Part shown: one piece after another, positions 24,013-31,935 of the stretch
Numbering within the stretch: the stretch's first letter is position 1
Layout: every line of letters starts with the position of its first letter
NCBI GenBank assembly: GCA_012518265.1
Contig: JAAYST010000103.1
Coordinates: forward strand, 1-34,246
Source: Candidatus Methanofrustulum fimipullorum
Lineage (GTDB): Archaea > Halobacteriota > Methanosarcinia > Methanosarcinales > Methanosarcinaceae
DNA: 34,246 nucleotides
Direction: 5' to 3'
The notes under the pieces: model-generated
Database searches by the model: none
Told to the model about the DNA's origin: nothing
The model's input: the letters and a program-made list of their open reading frames with translations, nothing else
Made by a program: the position numbers and the translations under genes

Positions 24013-25278
24013 TTACTTCTCATTTTCGAACATTATATCCATCAAATCCGGTGCAAACACCGTTTTATAATATCCTTTTGTCGCTTCCGTTTCATTATAC
24101 GCTTCTATATCGTCCGCTTCGTTTTTATTTTCCTCGGAGCTGTATATTAAAAACGGAACAGGATCGCTTGTATGCGTTCTATATCTGATCGGTGTCGGAT
24201 GATCGGGCATTATTAGTATTTTTGTAATTTGCCCGCTTTTTTCCTTTTCTTCTTTTGCGTATTTTAAAAGCGGTCCTGCTACCTTTTCATCCAAATCTTC
24301 TACAGATTTTATTTTAAGCTTGCAGTCGCCCATATGGCCGCACTCGTCAGGCGCTTCGACGTGTATAAATACGATATCTTCATCATTTTCTTTCAAAGCA
24401 TTTATTGCCGCACTTACTTTTCCCTCGTAGTTTGTATCTATGAATCCTGTTGCGCCTTCTACATCGATTGAATTTAATCCGGCACTTATCCCGATTCCTT
24501 TTAAAAGGTCAACGGCCGATATGACTGACCCGTTTTTCCCGTACTTTTTAAAAAAGTTTGTAAAATTCGGCGCATTTCCCTGCCCCCAAAACCAAATACA
24601 ATTTCCGGGATTTTTCCCTTCTTCAATTCTCTTTAAATTAATCGGGTGGCGTTTAAGCAGTTCATAAGATTTCAATATCATTTCTCTTAATTTTTCAGAC
24701 TCCGCACCCGACGGCAAATTGTCGGAAACACTTTGTCCTATAACATCGTGCGGCGGGATACAAACAGATTCTTTTCCGTAATTGTTTTCCGTAATCAAAA
24801 GATGTCTGTAACTTACACCGGGCGTAAACGAAAAGCCTTCGGCTTTCAATTCATCAGCAACAAATTCGATTAATTCTTTTGCCTCTTCCGTTGTGATATG
24901 CCCGCTTCCGTGGTCCAATATATTCAGCTTTTCAGCAGGTAAATCCGATATTTTAAGAGGACTCCCGCTTTCACCGATTGTAATTAAATTGCAACGAAAC
25001 GCCAAATCGGAATCTTTCATTGTAACTCCCATACTTACGGCTTCAAGAGGCGACCTTCCGGTATAATATTTTTCCGGGTCATATCCGAAAATAGCCATAT
25101 TTGCAACATCACTTCCCGGCGGCATTCCGTCCGGAACAGTTTTTGCAATTCCTGAGCGCCCCATCTTCGCCATATAATCAATATTAGGTTTGTGCGCAAC
25201 ATCGAGAATCGTTTTATTACCCAACCCTTCAATCGGCAAATCTGCCATACCGTCACCGATAATTACTATATATTTCAT
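24013..25278 (-). CDS. apgM: 2,3-bisphosphoglycerate-independent phosphoglycerate mutase, archaeal type
   Basis: Interconverts 3- and 2-phosphoglycerate in glycolysis/gluconeogenesis. Alkaline-phosphatase-superfamily metal site residues are visible: GDGMADLP (Asp9), the catalytic serine in PPGSDVANM (Ser56), HVEAPDECGHMGD, and MPDHPTP near the end. The archaeal ApgM sequence FGYDPEKYYTGRSPLEA is also present. Length 421 is usual. ATG with an AGGGA ribosome site 7 nt upstream. A TGTGAC/GTCACA palindrome lies immediately before its probable TATA element. It is monocistronic or co-transcribed with the upstream permease; the low-complexity 213-bp spacer with a candidate promoter favours the first. 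Confidence 0.95.
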   Translation of the reverse strand: MKYIVIIGDGMADLPIEGLGNKTILDVAHKPNIDYMAKMGRSGIAKTVPDGMPPGSDVANMAIFGYDPEKYYTGRSPLEAVSMGVTMKDSDLAFRCNLITIGESGSPLKISDLPAEKLNILDHGSGHITTEEAKELIEFVADELKAEGFSFTPGVSYRHLLITENNYGKESVCIPPHDVIGQSVSDNLPSGAESEKLREMILKSYELLKRHPINLKRIEEGKNPGNCIWFWGQGNAPNFTNFFKKYGKNGSVISAVDLLKGIGISAGLNSIDVEGATGFIDTNYEGKVSAAINALKENDEDIVFIHVEAPDECGHMGDCKLKIKSVEDLDEKVAGPLLKYAKEEKEKSGQITKILIMPDHPTPIRYRTHTSDPVPFLIYSSEENKNEADDIEAYNETEATKGYYKTVFAPDLMDIMFENEK

Positions 25279-25397
25279 AGTTTTTCCCTGTCTCAGTTTT
25301 GTTGTTTGTTTTTGTTTCTGTTTGTTTTTTGTTTTTATTTGTTTTTTGTTAATTTTTGTTTCTGTTTGTTGTTTGTTTTTTGTTATTATTGAATCAA

Positions 25398-25435
25398 TAT
25401 TATATGAAAATTATGTGACAATATTATTGTCACAT
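25398..25435 (-). promoter_or_regulatory. apgM promoter with TGTGAC/GTCACA palindrome
   Basis: Perfect palindrome ATGTGACAAT-ATT-ATTGTCACAT at 25413-25435 (10-bp arms, 3-bp centre). On the minus strand it stands directly upstream of a TATA-like CATATAATATT at 25398-25408. Position and symmetry suggest an activator or repressor site. A terminator for the permease gene is an alternative, but no T-run follows it on the minus strand. Confidence 0.5.
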
Positions 25436-25491
25436 TAGATGTTATAAAATTTATGTGTAAAATTTATGTTATAATTATGTTAGAATGTAGT

Positions 25492-26595
25492 TTATATGAT
25501 ATAATTAAACAAGAATATCAATATGATTAAAAACAGAGCATTAAATATTGTAAATATCGTTATATATTTTTTTATTTCTTTTTCACTTCTCATGTATATA
25601 TTCAAACTTATAATTGAGGCAAGGGATGCAACCGGTGTTCCGAGTCCTCCGATATTTACTCCTAAGAGCAATTGGTCTTGCCTGTTTGTAAATTTCGAAA
25701 GCAGGATTGCTGCCGGAACGTTACTTATTATTTGAGAAGTTGCAGCAGAAAATATTAATTCGTTTCCTTCTAAAAATCGACTTATAATTTCTTTTATAAA
25801 GATCATGTTTTCCATATTTCCGGAAAATATAAAAAAGCACACAAATGTAAAAAGCAGTCCGTAATCGACAGACTGTATATATTTAGAGTTGTAAATTAAA
25901 GCAGATGCAGCTGTCAAAACGAAACAGAGAATCGGGCTTATTACTTTTATTATGCTTAACAAAACTATAATTAAAAGAAACATTCCGAACACGAATTCTT
26001 TTTTGTCATATGTTTCGTTTTGATTTATTTCATCAATTTTTATTTTTTTCCCGAAACAAATAACACACAAAATCAAAATTAAAATTAGGCTTATAAAAGT
26101 CAATGGAAACGTTGTACTCAAAAAATCATGTATATTGTATCTATAGAAATAATAAATGTATATATTTTGAGGATTTCCGATAGGTGTAAACGCACTTCCT
26201 ATATTTGCCGCAATAGTTTCCAAAACTATTACATAAATCAGTTTATCTTTCAATCCTGTAGTTTTCATCAAATAAACGGTAAACGGGACGAACGCCAAAA
26301 GCACAACGTCGTTTGTTAAAAACATAGATGTAAAAAAACAAAGAAGCACCAAGCCGGTCAAAAGACGAAAACTGTCTTTTCCGTGCTTTGTTGCAATGTA
26401 CGATAAATATTTCAAATAATCTGACGACTCAACAGCCCCGATTACAACCATTAACGAAAATAGCAAAAGTAACGTGTTGTAGTCAATATAATTAAAATAA
26501 TTCGCATTCGGCGGCACAAAAAACATTGTGATAAACGCACAAATAAATGCAATAACCGCAACAGCATTATTCTTAAAAAACTCTAAAACATTCAT
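25492..26595 (-). CDS. ArsB/NhaD/SLC13-superfamily membrane permease
   Basis: Polytopic ion transporter with about ten hydrophobic segments. The superfamily motif TPIGNPQN follows GSAF, and a second internal-repeat motif appears as SNVPAAILL with NIGGLGTPVASLASIISL near the end. FLTNDVVLLAFVPF is also typical. The substrate (arsenite, Na+/H+, dicarboxylate or another anion) cannot be decided. The ATG at 26595 (MNVLEFFKNNAV) is preferred: the longer frame to 26736 adds 47 residues that derive entirely from a 23-bp repeat and contain no family sequence. No ribosome site is evident. It lies downstream of tRNA-Gly and its terminator. Confidence 0.85.
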   Translation of the reverse strand: MNVLEFFKNNAVAVIAFICAFITMFFVPPNANYFNYIDYNTLLLLFSLMVVIGAVESSDYLKYLSYIATKHGKDSFRLLTGLVLLCFFTSMFLTNDVVLLAFVPFTVYLMKTTGLKDKLIYVIVLETIAANIGSAFTPIGNPQNIYIYYFYRYNIHDFLSTTFPLTFISLILILILCVICFGKKIKIDEINQNETYDKKEFVFGMFLLIIVLLSIIKVISPILCFVLTAASALIYNSKYIQSVDYGLLFTFVCFFIFSGNMENMIFIKEIISRFLEGNELIFSAATSQIISNVPAAILLSKFTNRQDQLLLGVNIGGLGTPVASLASIISLNIYMRSEKEIKKYITIFTIFNALFLIILIFLFNYII

Positions 26596-26634
26596 TGTAT
26601 CAATAAAATGAAAAAGACAAACAATGTAAAAACA

Positions 26635-26724
26635 GTAAAAGAGTAAATAGAAGAGTGTAAAAGAGTAAAATATAAGAGTGTAAAAGAGTAAAATAGAAGA
26701 GTGTAAAAGAGTAAGTAGAAAAGT
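26635..26724. repeat. Four tandem 22-23 bp repeats upstream of the permease gene
   Basis: Units starting at 26635, 26657, 26680 and 26703 read GTAAAAGAGTAAAATA then AAGAGT, varying by a few bases and one indel. They keep the frame open upstream of the permease, creating an apparent but unlikely N-terminal extension. Confidence 0.88.
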
Positions 26725-26750
26725 ATAAAAAAGCAAATAAAAAAATAAAA

Positions 26751-26789
26751 AACAAAAAGATAAACAGATTAACTGTCTATCTTTTTGTT
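26751..26789 (-). terminator. Hairpin terminator downstream of tRNA-Gly
   Basis: A 17-bp stem with one mismatch (outer arm AACAAAAAGATA) around the loop ATTAA. On the minus strand it is followed by a T-rich tract, 32 nt beyond the tRNA 3' end. Confidence 0.65.
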
Positions 26790-26820
26790 ATATTTCGTTT
26801 TTGGTAAATAATTTTGGAGA

Positions 26821-26892
26821 TGCATCGACCGGGATTTGAACCCGGGTAGGTGGCTTGGAAGGCCACAGTCATAGCCGCTAGACCATCAATGC
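26821..26892 (-). tRNA. tRNA-Gly (anticodon UCC)
   Basis: The minus strand folds as a 72-nt cloverleaf. Acceptor arms GCATTGA and TCGATGC pair with one G-T. The anticodon stem GTGGC/GCCAC holds loop CTTCCAA, so the anticodon is TCC (26857-26859). The T arm is CCGGG-TTCAAAT-CCCGG. Discriminator A; no encoded CCA and no intron. A TATA-like AATATAATA near 26950 is the likely promoter. Confidence 0.97.
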
Positions 26893-26928
26893 AATTTCTA
26901 TCCATTTTTCATTTCTGTAAATGAATGC

Positions 26929-26946
26929 AAAACCTTAAAAGGTTTT
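26929..26946. promoter_or_regulatory. 18-bp palindrome upstream of tRNA-Gly
   Basis: AAAACCTT-AA-AAGGTTTT lies between the end of the P-type ATPase gene and tRNA-Gly. It may be a weak terminator of the ATPase transcript, though no T-run follows on the minus strand, or part of the tRNA promoter region. Confidence 0.35.
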
Positions 26947-27029
26947 TATTATATTTAAGCTTTACTATATTTGGGTTTTGATTTTTCTGTTTTTACTCTT
27001 ATTTTTATTAGTTATTTTTATTAGTTATT

Positions 27030-29435
27030 TTAATTCGTGCTGCAGCATTTATCGTTACAGGCCGTATCAGTAATGATTTTATCTTTTATGTATGGTTTCG
27101 GTTTATAAAACAGAATTCTTTGTGCGTTTATTACAGCAATTATCGTAACTCCTACATCTGCAAATACCGACTCCCACATTGTTGCATACCCTGTAATTCC
27201 TAAAATCATTACTATAAATTTAATTCCGAGCGAAATTATAATATTTTGATATACGAGTTTTTTTGTGAATTTCGATATGTGAATGCTTTTTGGAATTTTT
27301 GTCAAATCGTCATTTAAAATAACGATGTCCGATGCTTCTATTGCGGCATCCGACCCGACAGTTCCCATCGTTATTCCGACATCGGATCGGACTAAAGCGG
27401 GTGCATCGTTTATTCCGTCTCCTATAAATATTGCGCTTTCGTCTCTTCCTCCTTTACCTTTCTCTTTTCCGTTTTTCTCTTTGATTTCTTCATATATTTC
27501 CAATTTATGTTCCGGCCGCAAATTTGAATATATGTTTTCTTTTTTAATACCGATACTTTCTCCTATATATTCCGCTTCCGATTTTCTGTCGCCTGTCAGC
27601 ATATAAATTTCTTTAATTCCCGCCTTTTTAATTTCTTCTATTGCAAATTTCGCATTCGGTTTCGGTTTGTCGGAGAGCATTATACTTCCAACATAGTTTT
27701 TATCGATTGCTACGAATACAACCGTGTTGTTTTTGTCTTTTATCGTATCGGTTATGTTTTTTATTCCTCTTTTTTTCATCAACTCGTAATTTCCGACAGT
27801 AATTTCTCCGAATTCAAATTCGGATACGACTCCGCCGCCCGGAAATTCTTCGTGTTTTTTCGCAAAGCTTTCGATTTTGTTATTTTTCAGAAATTCTTTT
27901 TTTATCGAAATCGCAATTGGGTGATTCGACTTTTCTTCCGCATATGCGGCATACATTAAAATATCATCTTTACTCAATTTTTTTTCTGAAAAGCCTAAAT
28001 TTGCGGGCTTTATGGAAACAATTTCAAAATCACCTTTAGTTAGAGTTCCCGTTTTATCAAAAACGACAATTTTTGATTTTTCCAAAGCTTCAATATATTG
28101 ACTTCCTTTTATTATAATTCCGTTTTTGGAAGCCGTTCCGATTGCTCCGAAATAACACAAAGGAACGGACAAAACGAGTGCGCACGGGCACGAAATCACT
28201 ATGAAAATAAGAGCTCTGTAGATCCACACCTCAGCCGGCATTTTAAATAAAAATGTCGGAACGGCCGCAATTAAAATTGCGGCCGAAATGACGGCGGGTG
28301 TGTAGTAGCGTGCAAATTTCGTTATAAACTTTTCAGCGTTTGACTTTTTGTGAGATGCGTTCATTACAAGATCCAATATCCTTGATGCCGTAGAGTCTTT
28401 ACTCGTTTTTGAAACTTCCACGTTTAAAACGCCGGTTTGATTTACACAACCGCTTAAAACCTCGTCTCCCGGCTCAACATCAACCGGCATACTTTCTCCG
28501 GTTATCGATGAAACGTCTATTCTCGATTTCCCCGAAATTACAAACCCGTCAAGCGGAATTCTCTCGCCGGGATATATTTGAATTACGTCTTTTACTTTTA
28601 TATGCTCAACAGGCTTTTTTTTCGTTCTCGGTATTATTTGCGCACCGTTTCCCGTTTCACATAAAAGCCTTGCTTCATCGGGCTTTATAGAAAGTAGCGA
28701 ATTTATTGAATCTTTTGAATTGTCTAACGCCATTTGTTGGAGCAATTCTCCTATTCTGTAAAAAACCATAACGGCCACAGCTTCATTATATTCACCGATG
28801 ACAATTGCAACGACAGTTGCAATTGTCATCAACAGATTTTCATCAAAAAAGTTTTTCGATTTTATATTTCTCGCGGTTTTCATTAAAACAGGCGTTCCGA
28901 CCAAAAAATATGAAACAGTGCAAATTATAAACGAATAAGGTTTAAAATACGGTACAAATGAAATTAAAAAAAGAATTAAAGAAGTAGCTATAATTGCGAT
29001 TTCTTTTAAATTTTCTCTTCTTTTCAAGTTTTTTATAAAAAAGTTTTCCGAAACAGTTTTGTTTTTGCCTTCGGTTTTGTTTTTATTTTTTCCTTCGGTT
29101 TTATTTTTGTTTTTGCCTTCGGTTATATTTTTGTTTTTATTTTTGTTTTCATCGGTCGGCACTATATAAACATCGTGTTCTATTTTTTTCATAGAATCTT
29201 CAATCCGCTTCAGAAAATCCGATTCATTTTCTTTATTTACTTTATTTTCTTCATTTTTTTTATATTCTTCATTTGCATTTATATTTATATTATATTCGAT
29301 TTTCATAACTTTCGTTATAATATCTATTGACACGAATTGTACTTCTTCCATTTTTTGAATTTCATGTTCCATTTTTGCAGCACATGAGGCACAACCAAGG
29401 TTTTTAACATTAAAATATTTAACAACATTTCCCAT
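27030..29435 (-). CDS. P1B-2-type heavy-metal (Zn/Cd/Pb) exporting ATPase
   Basis: Membrane ATPase that exports soft divalent cations. An N-terminal HMA domain has GCASC (C15, C18), followed by a repeat-rich linker at about 95-130. The core has TGES (312-315), the membrane metal site SCPCAL (C416, C418), DKTGTLT with the phosphorylated Asp460, the HP motif SNHPIA (His505), and GDGINDAP (672-679). Asp760 in FADVGVTIIAVINAQRIL is the P1B-2 signature that points to Zn, Cd or Pb rather than Cu. The tail has C793, C797 and C798, a possible extra metal-binding site. ATG with a GAGGGA ribosome site. It lies 69 bp downstream of the arsR-type gene on the same strand, forming a classic sensor/exporter operon. 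Confidence 0.95.
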   Translation of the reverse strand: MGNVVKYFNVKNLGCASCAAKMEHEIQKMEEVQFVSIDIITKVMKIEYNININANEEYKKNEENKVNKENESDFLKRIEDSMKKIEHDVYIVPTDENKNKNKNITEGKNKNKTEGKNKNKTEGKNKTVSENFFIKNLKRRENLKEIAIIATSLILFLISFVPYFKPYSFIICTVSYFLVGTPVLMKTARNIKSKNFFDENLLMTIATVVAIVIGEYNEAVAVMVFYRIGELLQQMALDNSKDSINSLLSIKPDEARLLCETGNGAQIIPRTKKKPVEHIKVKDVIQIYPGERIPLDGFVISGKSRIDVSSITGESMPVDVEPGDEVLSGCVNQTGVLNVEVSKTSKDSTASRILDLVMNASHKKSNAEKFITKFARYYTPAVISAAILIAAVPTFLFKMPAEVWIYRALIFIVISCPCALVLSVPLCYFGAIGTASKNGIIIKGSQYIEALEKSKIVVFDKTGTLTKGDFEIVSIKPANLGFSEKKLSKDDILMYAAYAEEKSNHPIAISIKKEFLKNNKIESFAKKHEEFPGGGVVSEFEFGEITVGNYELMKKRGIKNITDTIKDKNNTVVFVAIDKNYVGSIMLSDKPKPNAKFAIEEIKKAGIKEIYMLTGDRKSEAEYIGESIGIKKENIYSNLRPEHKLEIYEEIKEKNGKEKGKGGRDESAIFIGDGINDAPALVRSDVGITMGTVGSDAAIEASDIVILNDDLTKIPKSIHISKFTKKLVYQNIIISLGIKFIVMILGITGYATMWESVFADVGVTIIAVINAQRILFYKPKPYIKDKIITDTACNDKCCSTN
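29070..29141. repeat. 24-bp tandem repeats in the linker of the metal ATPase
   Basis: About three units beginning TTCGGTT and continuing TTGTTTTTGCC-like on the plus strand, at 29070, 29094 and 29118. They encode TEGKNKNK octads between the HMA domain and the first membrane helix, in frame. Confidence 0.85.
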
Positions 29436-29504
29436 GTTCGCTCATCCCTCATTTCGTTTTTTTCCGTTTTTTTACTCTATTTATTTTTTTTATTTTTTTT
29501 TATT

Positions 29505-29894
29505 TTATTTTATTTCAGTTACGTGTTCGAATCCCTGTTCGAAAATTTTGTATACGTGTTCATCATCGAGCGAATAATATACGACTTTTCCTTCTCTTCT
29601 GAATTTTACAATTTTCGCTTGTTTCAGCACTCTTAACTGATGAGATATTGCAGAAGAACTCATTCCGAGAAGATTTGCCAAATCGCACACACACATTTCC
29701 GATTTAAACAACGCAAAAATTATTCTCACACGCGTAAAATCCCCAAAAACTTTGAAAAGATCTGAAATTTGCTCCAAAATTTCGTCGTCAGGCATTTCAG
29801 TTTTTACATCTTTTATGTTTTCCGGATGAATCGTAGAAATCTGACAGATTTCTATATCGGAAAAGTCGTCTTCGTTTCCTTGCTTTTTTCTCAT
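29505..29894 (-). CDS. ArsR/SmtB-family metal-sensing repressor
   Basis: Winged-helix repressor that releases DNA on binding metal. The recognition helix is SSSAISHQLRVLKQA. Two known types of sensor site are present. The alpha5 zinc site is complete with SmtB spacing: Asp111-x-His113, then His124-x-x-Glu127 (DEHVYKIFEQGFEHVTE). The alpha3 region has C68, C70 and D71 in EMCVCDL, and a further C17 in the N-terminal arm could complete a CadC-like thiolate site. This fits Zn and Cd/Pb sensing, matching the P1B-2 exporter downstream. ATG with a GGT-type ribosome site. Tandem operators overlap its promoter, so autoregulation is expected. Confidence 0.94.
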   Translation of the reverse strand: MRKKQGNEDDFSDIEICQISTIHPENIKDVKTEMPDDEILEQISDLFKVFGDFTRVRIIFALFKSEMCVCDLANLLGMSSSAISHQLRVLKQAKIVKFRREGKVVYYSLDDEHVYKIFEQGFEHVTEIK

Positions 29895-29962
29895 TTCATT
29901 TACCTTTGTTTTTTCATTCTATTTCCTTTTATTTTTTATTTCATTTCCTTTTGTTCGGTTCA

Positions 29963-30006
29963 ATTGAACGAATGTTCAATTGAACAGTTGTTCAATCGTT
30001 TATATT
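29963..30006 (-). promoter_or_regulatory. Tandem ArsR operators and TATA box of the metal-efflux operon
   Basis: ATTGAACA-GT-TGTTCAAT (29979-29996) is a perfect 8-2-8 palindrome; a second site ATTGAACG-AA-TGTTCAAT (29963-29980) differs by one base and shares two bases with the first. On the minus strand a TATA-like AATATAAA (29999-30006) precedes them, so the sites cover the predicted start. This is the standard geometry for SmtB/ArsR repression. Confidence 0.85.
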
Positions 30007-30058
30007 CTATTTTATTATAAATATTTTGTGTTGGAGTTGTGAGATTGAAAAACGGTTT

Positions 30059-30506
30059 AATAAAATTCTAAAAGAATAAAACGCAGCAACCGTAAAATTC
30101 TAAAAGAATAAAACTCAGCTCGTTTTTTTCACGAAATCTAGAAAAAACGAACCCGTGGAAATCTCGAAAAGCACCGGCCAAAAATAAAAAAAACGGAAAA
30201 CGGGCGTTTCAAATAAAAAACAAAAAGCCGAATCCGGGTTTTCTTTTAAAAAATTAAAAAACGGAGCGACCGTTAAAATTCTAAAAAAGAATAAAACGGA
30301 ACGACCTTTTAAATCCTAAAAATTAGGAAAAACGAACCCGGGGAAATCTCGAAAAGCGCCGGGCAAAAATCAAAAAAACGGAATACGGGGCGTTTTAAAT
30401 AAAAAACGAAAATCCGAATCCGGGTTTTTCTTAAAAAAAATAAAACGGAGCAGCCGGTAGAATTCTAAAAAGAATAAAACGTAACAGTCGTTAGAATTCT
30501 AAAAAA
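30059..30506 (+). repeat. Repeat family A: two ~155-bp direct repeats plus five short hairpin units
   Basis: Long copies at about 30141-30298 and 30326-30481 share AACGAACCCG(T/G)GGAAATC, CGAAAAGC(A/G)CCGG, GTTTnAAATAAAAAAC and CGAATCCGGGTTTT in the same order, offset about 184 bp. Interleaved is a shorter unit, ATTCT-A(n)-AGAAT-AAAACG followed by a GCAnCCG-like core, at 30065, 30097, 30278 and 30462, with a partial one at 30496. ATTCT and AGAAT can pair over an A-rich loop. Confidence 0.8.
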
Positions 30507-30810
30507 AATAAAAAAAGATATTTGGTAAAATAAAATTATTTAAGTGTTTTATGTATTTTTATAAATTTAAATTAATATTTTCCAATCATATGATTCATTC
30601 ATATGTTTCAATTCATATGTTTGGTATTTTTAGTGTTTTACTGTTTTTTATATTTTTAGTATTTATAATATTTTTAATATTTTTAGTATTTATAATATTT
30701 TTAGTGTTTTTATTATATATCATCACTCAAAAGTAAAAATATATAATAATATCACAATATGTTAATCTATTATAAAATGTTGTTGTATAAATGCATTAAA
30801 AAAAATGGAG

Positions 30811-31110
30811 AAAAAGTTGGATAAAAACGTGCCGTGATTTTTTTAATTAGAAAAACGAGTACGGGGGAATTCCTAAAAATGAATTAAAAGAAGCAGCCGG
30901 AAAAATCATGAAAAAAGTAGAAAAAAACGTACCGTTTTCTTTTAATTAGAAAAACGAGCACGGAGAAATTCCTAAAAATGAATTAAAAGAAGCAACCGGA
31001 AAAATCATGAAAAAAAGTAGGGAAAAAACGTGCCGGGATTTCTTTTAATTAGAAAAACGAACACGGAGAAATTCCTAAAAACAAATAAAAAAGCAACCGA
31101 AAAAATAGTG
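30811..31110 (+). repeat. Repeat family B: three tandem ~100-bp units
   Basis: Units 30811-30910, 30911-31009 and 31010-31110 each read AAAAAAGTAG, AAAAACGTGCCG, TTTTAATTAGAAAAACGA, CACGGAGAAATTCC, GAATTAAAAGAAGCAACCGG and AAAAATCATG in that order. The last half-unit, AATTCCTAAAAATGAATTAA then AGCnnCCGG, matches the short hairpin unit of family A, so A and B appear related. Confidence 0.88.
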
Positions 31111-31189
31111 AAAAGGGCTGAGCCGCAAAAAAAACGCGGCGGCCGTTTTTTTTTCAAAAAAAAACTATTTGATTCAGTTTTTTTTCAAA

Positions 31190-31223
31190 AAAAAGAAAAA
31201 ACCGCATACGGTTTTTTCTTTTT
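31190..31223 (-). terminator. Terminator hairpin of the DUF5684 gene
   Basis: Perfect 15-bp stem AAAAAGAAAAAACCG with a 4-nt loop CATA, 15 bp after the stop codon. On the minus strand it is followed by further T-rich sequence. Confidence 0.75.
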
Positions 31224-31238
31224 AAAGAATATATTTTA

Positions 31239-31688
31239 TTATGACTCTTGTTTCATATATCTTTCTTTATAATGCGGCCCTATATACTTTGATTTTCCAA
31301 AGCCTAATATAATCCAAAATATCGGTGCAAATAAAATTAAACCTATTGTATATATTATGGGGCTAGAAACGTCAAATCTTTTAGACAAATTATAGAATAT
31401 ATTGGCATATAATATAATAGAGAAAACAAAGCCGATAATCGGAATTAAATTTATAAAAAAAGCTAATAATCCGTGCAAACCAGACAATCCAGCTATTTCC
31501 GCTAATACCATCAAATTATAAATAGGTATTATTGAATACCAACCTTTTTCTCCTGCTTTTGTAAATACTTTCCACCTTGCGGCTAATATAATTATAAACA
31601 AAAATATTGAAAAACCGATGAAAATTAAATATGTTAAAAGTAATCCTGCGCTCATCAATATTTCTGATAAATATACTTGACTTTCCAT
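31239..31688 (-). CDS. DUF5684-type small membrane protein
   Basis: A 149-residue membrane protein with a hydrophobic helix at about 12-36 and three more at about 70-135. The diagnostic segment is KAGEKGWYSIIPIYNLMVLAEIAG (44-67 in pattern), the DUF5684 signature, and the C-terminal region LFAPIFWIILGFGKSKYIG is also typical. The family has no established function; members occur in bacteria and archaea, often near signal-peptidase or secretion genes, but no such neighbour is seen here. ATG with an AGGAAG ribosome site about 9 nt upstream. Its promoter region has a TGTGAC-T-GTCACA palindrome resembling the one before apgM. Confidence 0.8.
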   Translation of the reverse strand: MESQVYLSEILMSAGLLLTYLIFIGFSIFLFIIILAARWKVFTKAGEKGWYSIIPIYNLMVLAEIAGLSGLHGLLAFFINLIPIIGFVFSIILYANIFYNLSKRFDVSSPIIYTIGLILFAPIFWIILGFGKSKYIGPHYKERYMKQES

Positions 31689-31779
31689 TAGATCGCTTCC
31701 TGTAATTTGTAAAAATATTTTGTTTGTGAAATTATTTTGTTAGTAAAATTATTTTGTCAGTTATTTATTACAGGCAAAA

Positions 31780-31809
31780 GTATATTTAGGTGTCATTGTG
31801 ACTGTCACA
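31780..31809 (-). promoter_or_regulatory. Promoter of the DUF5684 gene with TGTGAC/GTCACA palindrome
   Basis: TGTGAC-T-GTCACA at 31797-31809 is a 6-1-6 palindrome. On the minus strand it is followed after about 10 bp by TATA-like AAATATAC (31780-31787), predicting a transcript start near 31758. Confidence 0.45.
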
Positions 31810-31935
31810 TATTTTTAATTACAGTATTTGTTTTTTTGTGACTGGCATTGTTTTTCTATTATTGTCTTTGTTTTTTTATTACAGTCATTATTTTTTATTA
31901 TATTTTTTATTACATTTTTTTTCAATAAATTATTT

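Larger units (their letters stand above)
30009..31189. other. 1.2-kb gene-free block filled with repeats
   Basis: Lies between the arsR promoter and the terminator of the DUF5684 gene. It contains repeat family A (30059-30506), an AT-rich part with TATTTTTAGTATTTATAATA-like direct repeats (30630-30720), and repeat family B (30811-31110). At 31117-31189 there are GC-rich islands (GCCGC-A8-CGCGGC) and two GTTTTTTTTCAAAAAAAA stretches. Short ORFs here (30551-30736, 31030-31272) are low-complexity and judged non-coding. No tRNA or transposase trace was seen. Confidence 0.75.

Noticed and set aside
30551-30736. 61-codon hydrophobic ORF
   Set aside because: Made of TATTTTTAGTATTTATAAT-like repeats without ribosome site; any T-rich frame looks like a membrane segment.
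30811-31110. CRISPR-like array
   Set aside because: Units are contiguous and similar over their full ~100 bp, with no constant-length unique spacers, and no cas gene is near.
31030-31272. 80-codon ORF across family B repeat
   Set aside because: Runs through the repeat, the terminator hairpin and into the DUF5684 gene; lysine/phenylalanine low complexity only.
31699-31774. CCTGTAAT/ATTACAGG inverted repeat that could mask the ribosome site of the DUF5684 gene
   Set aside because: The distal arm (31767-31774) lies upstream of the transcript start predicted from the TATA element, so it would not be in the mRNA.
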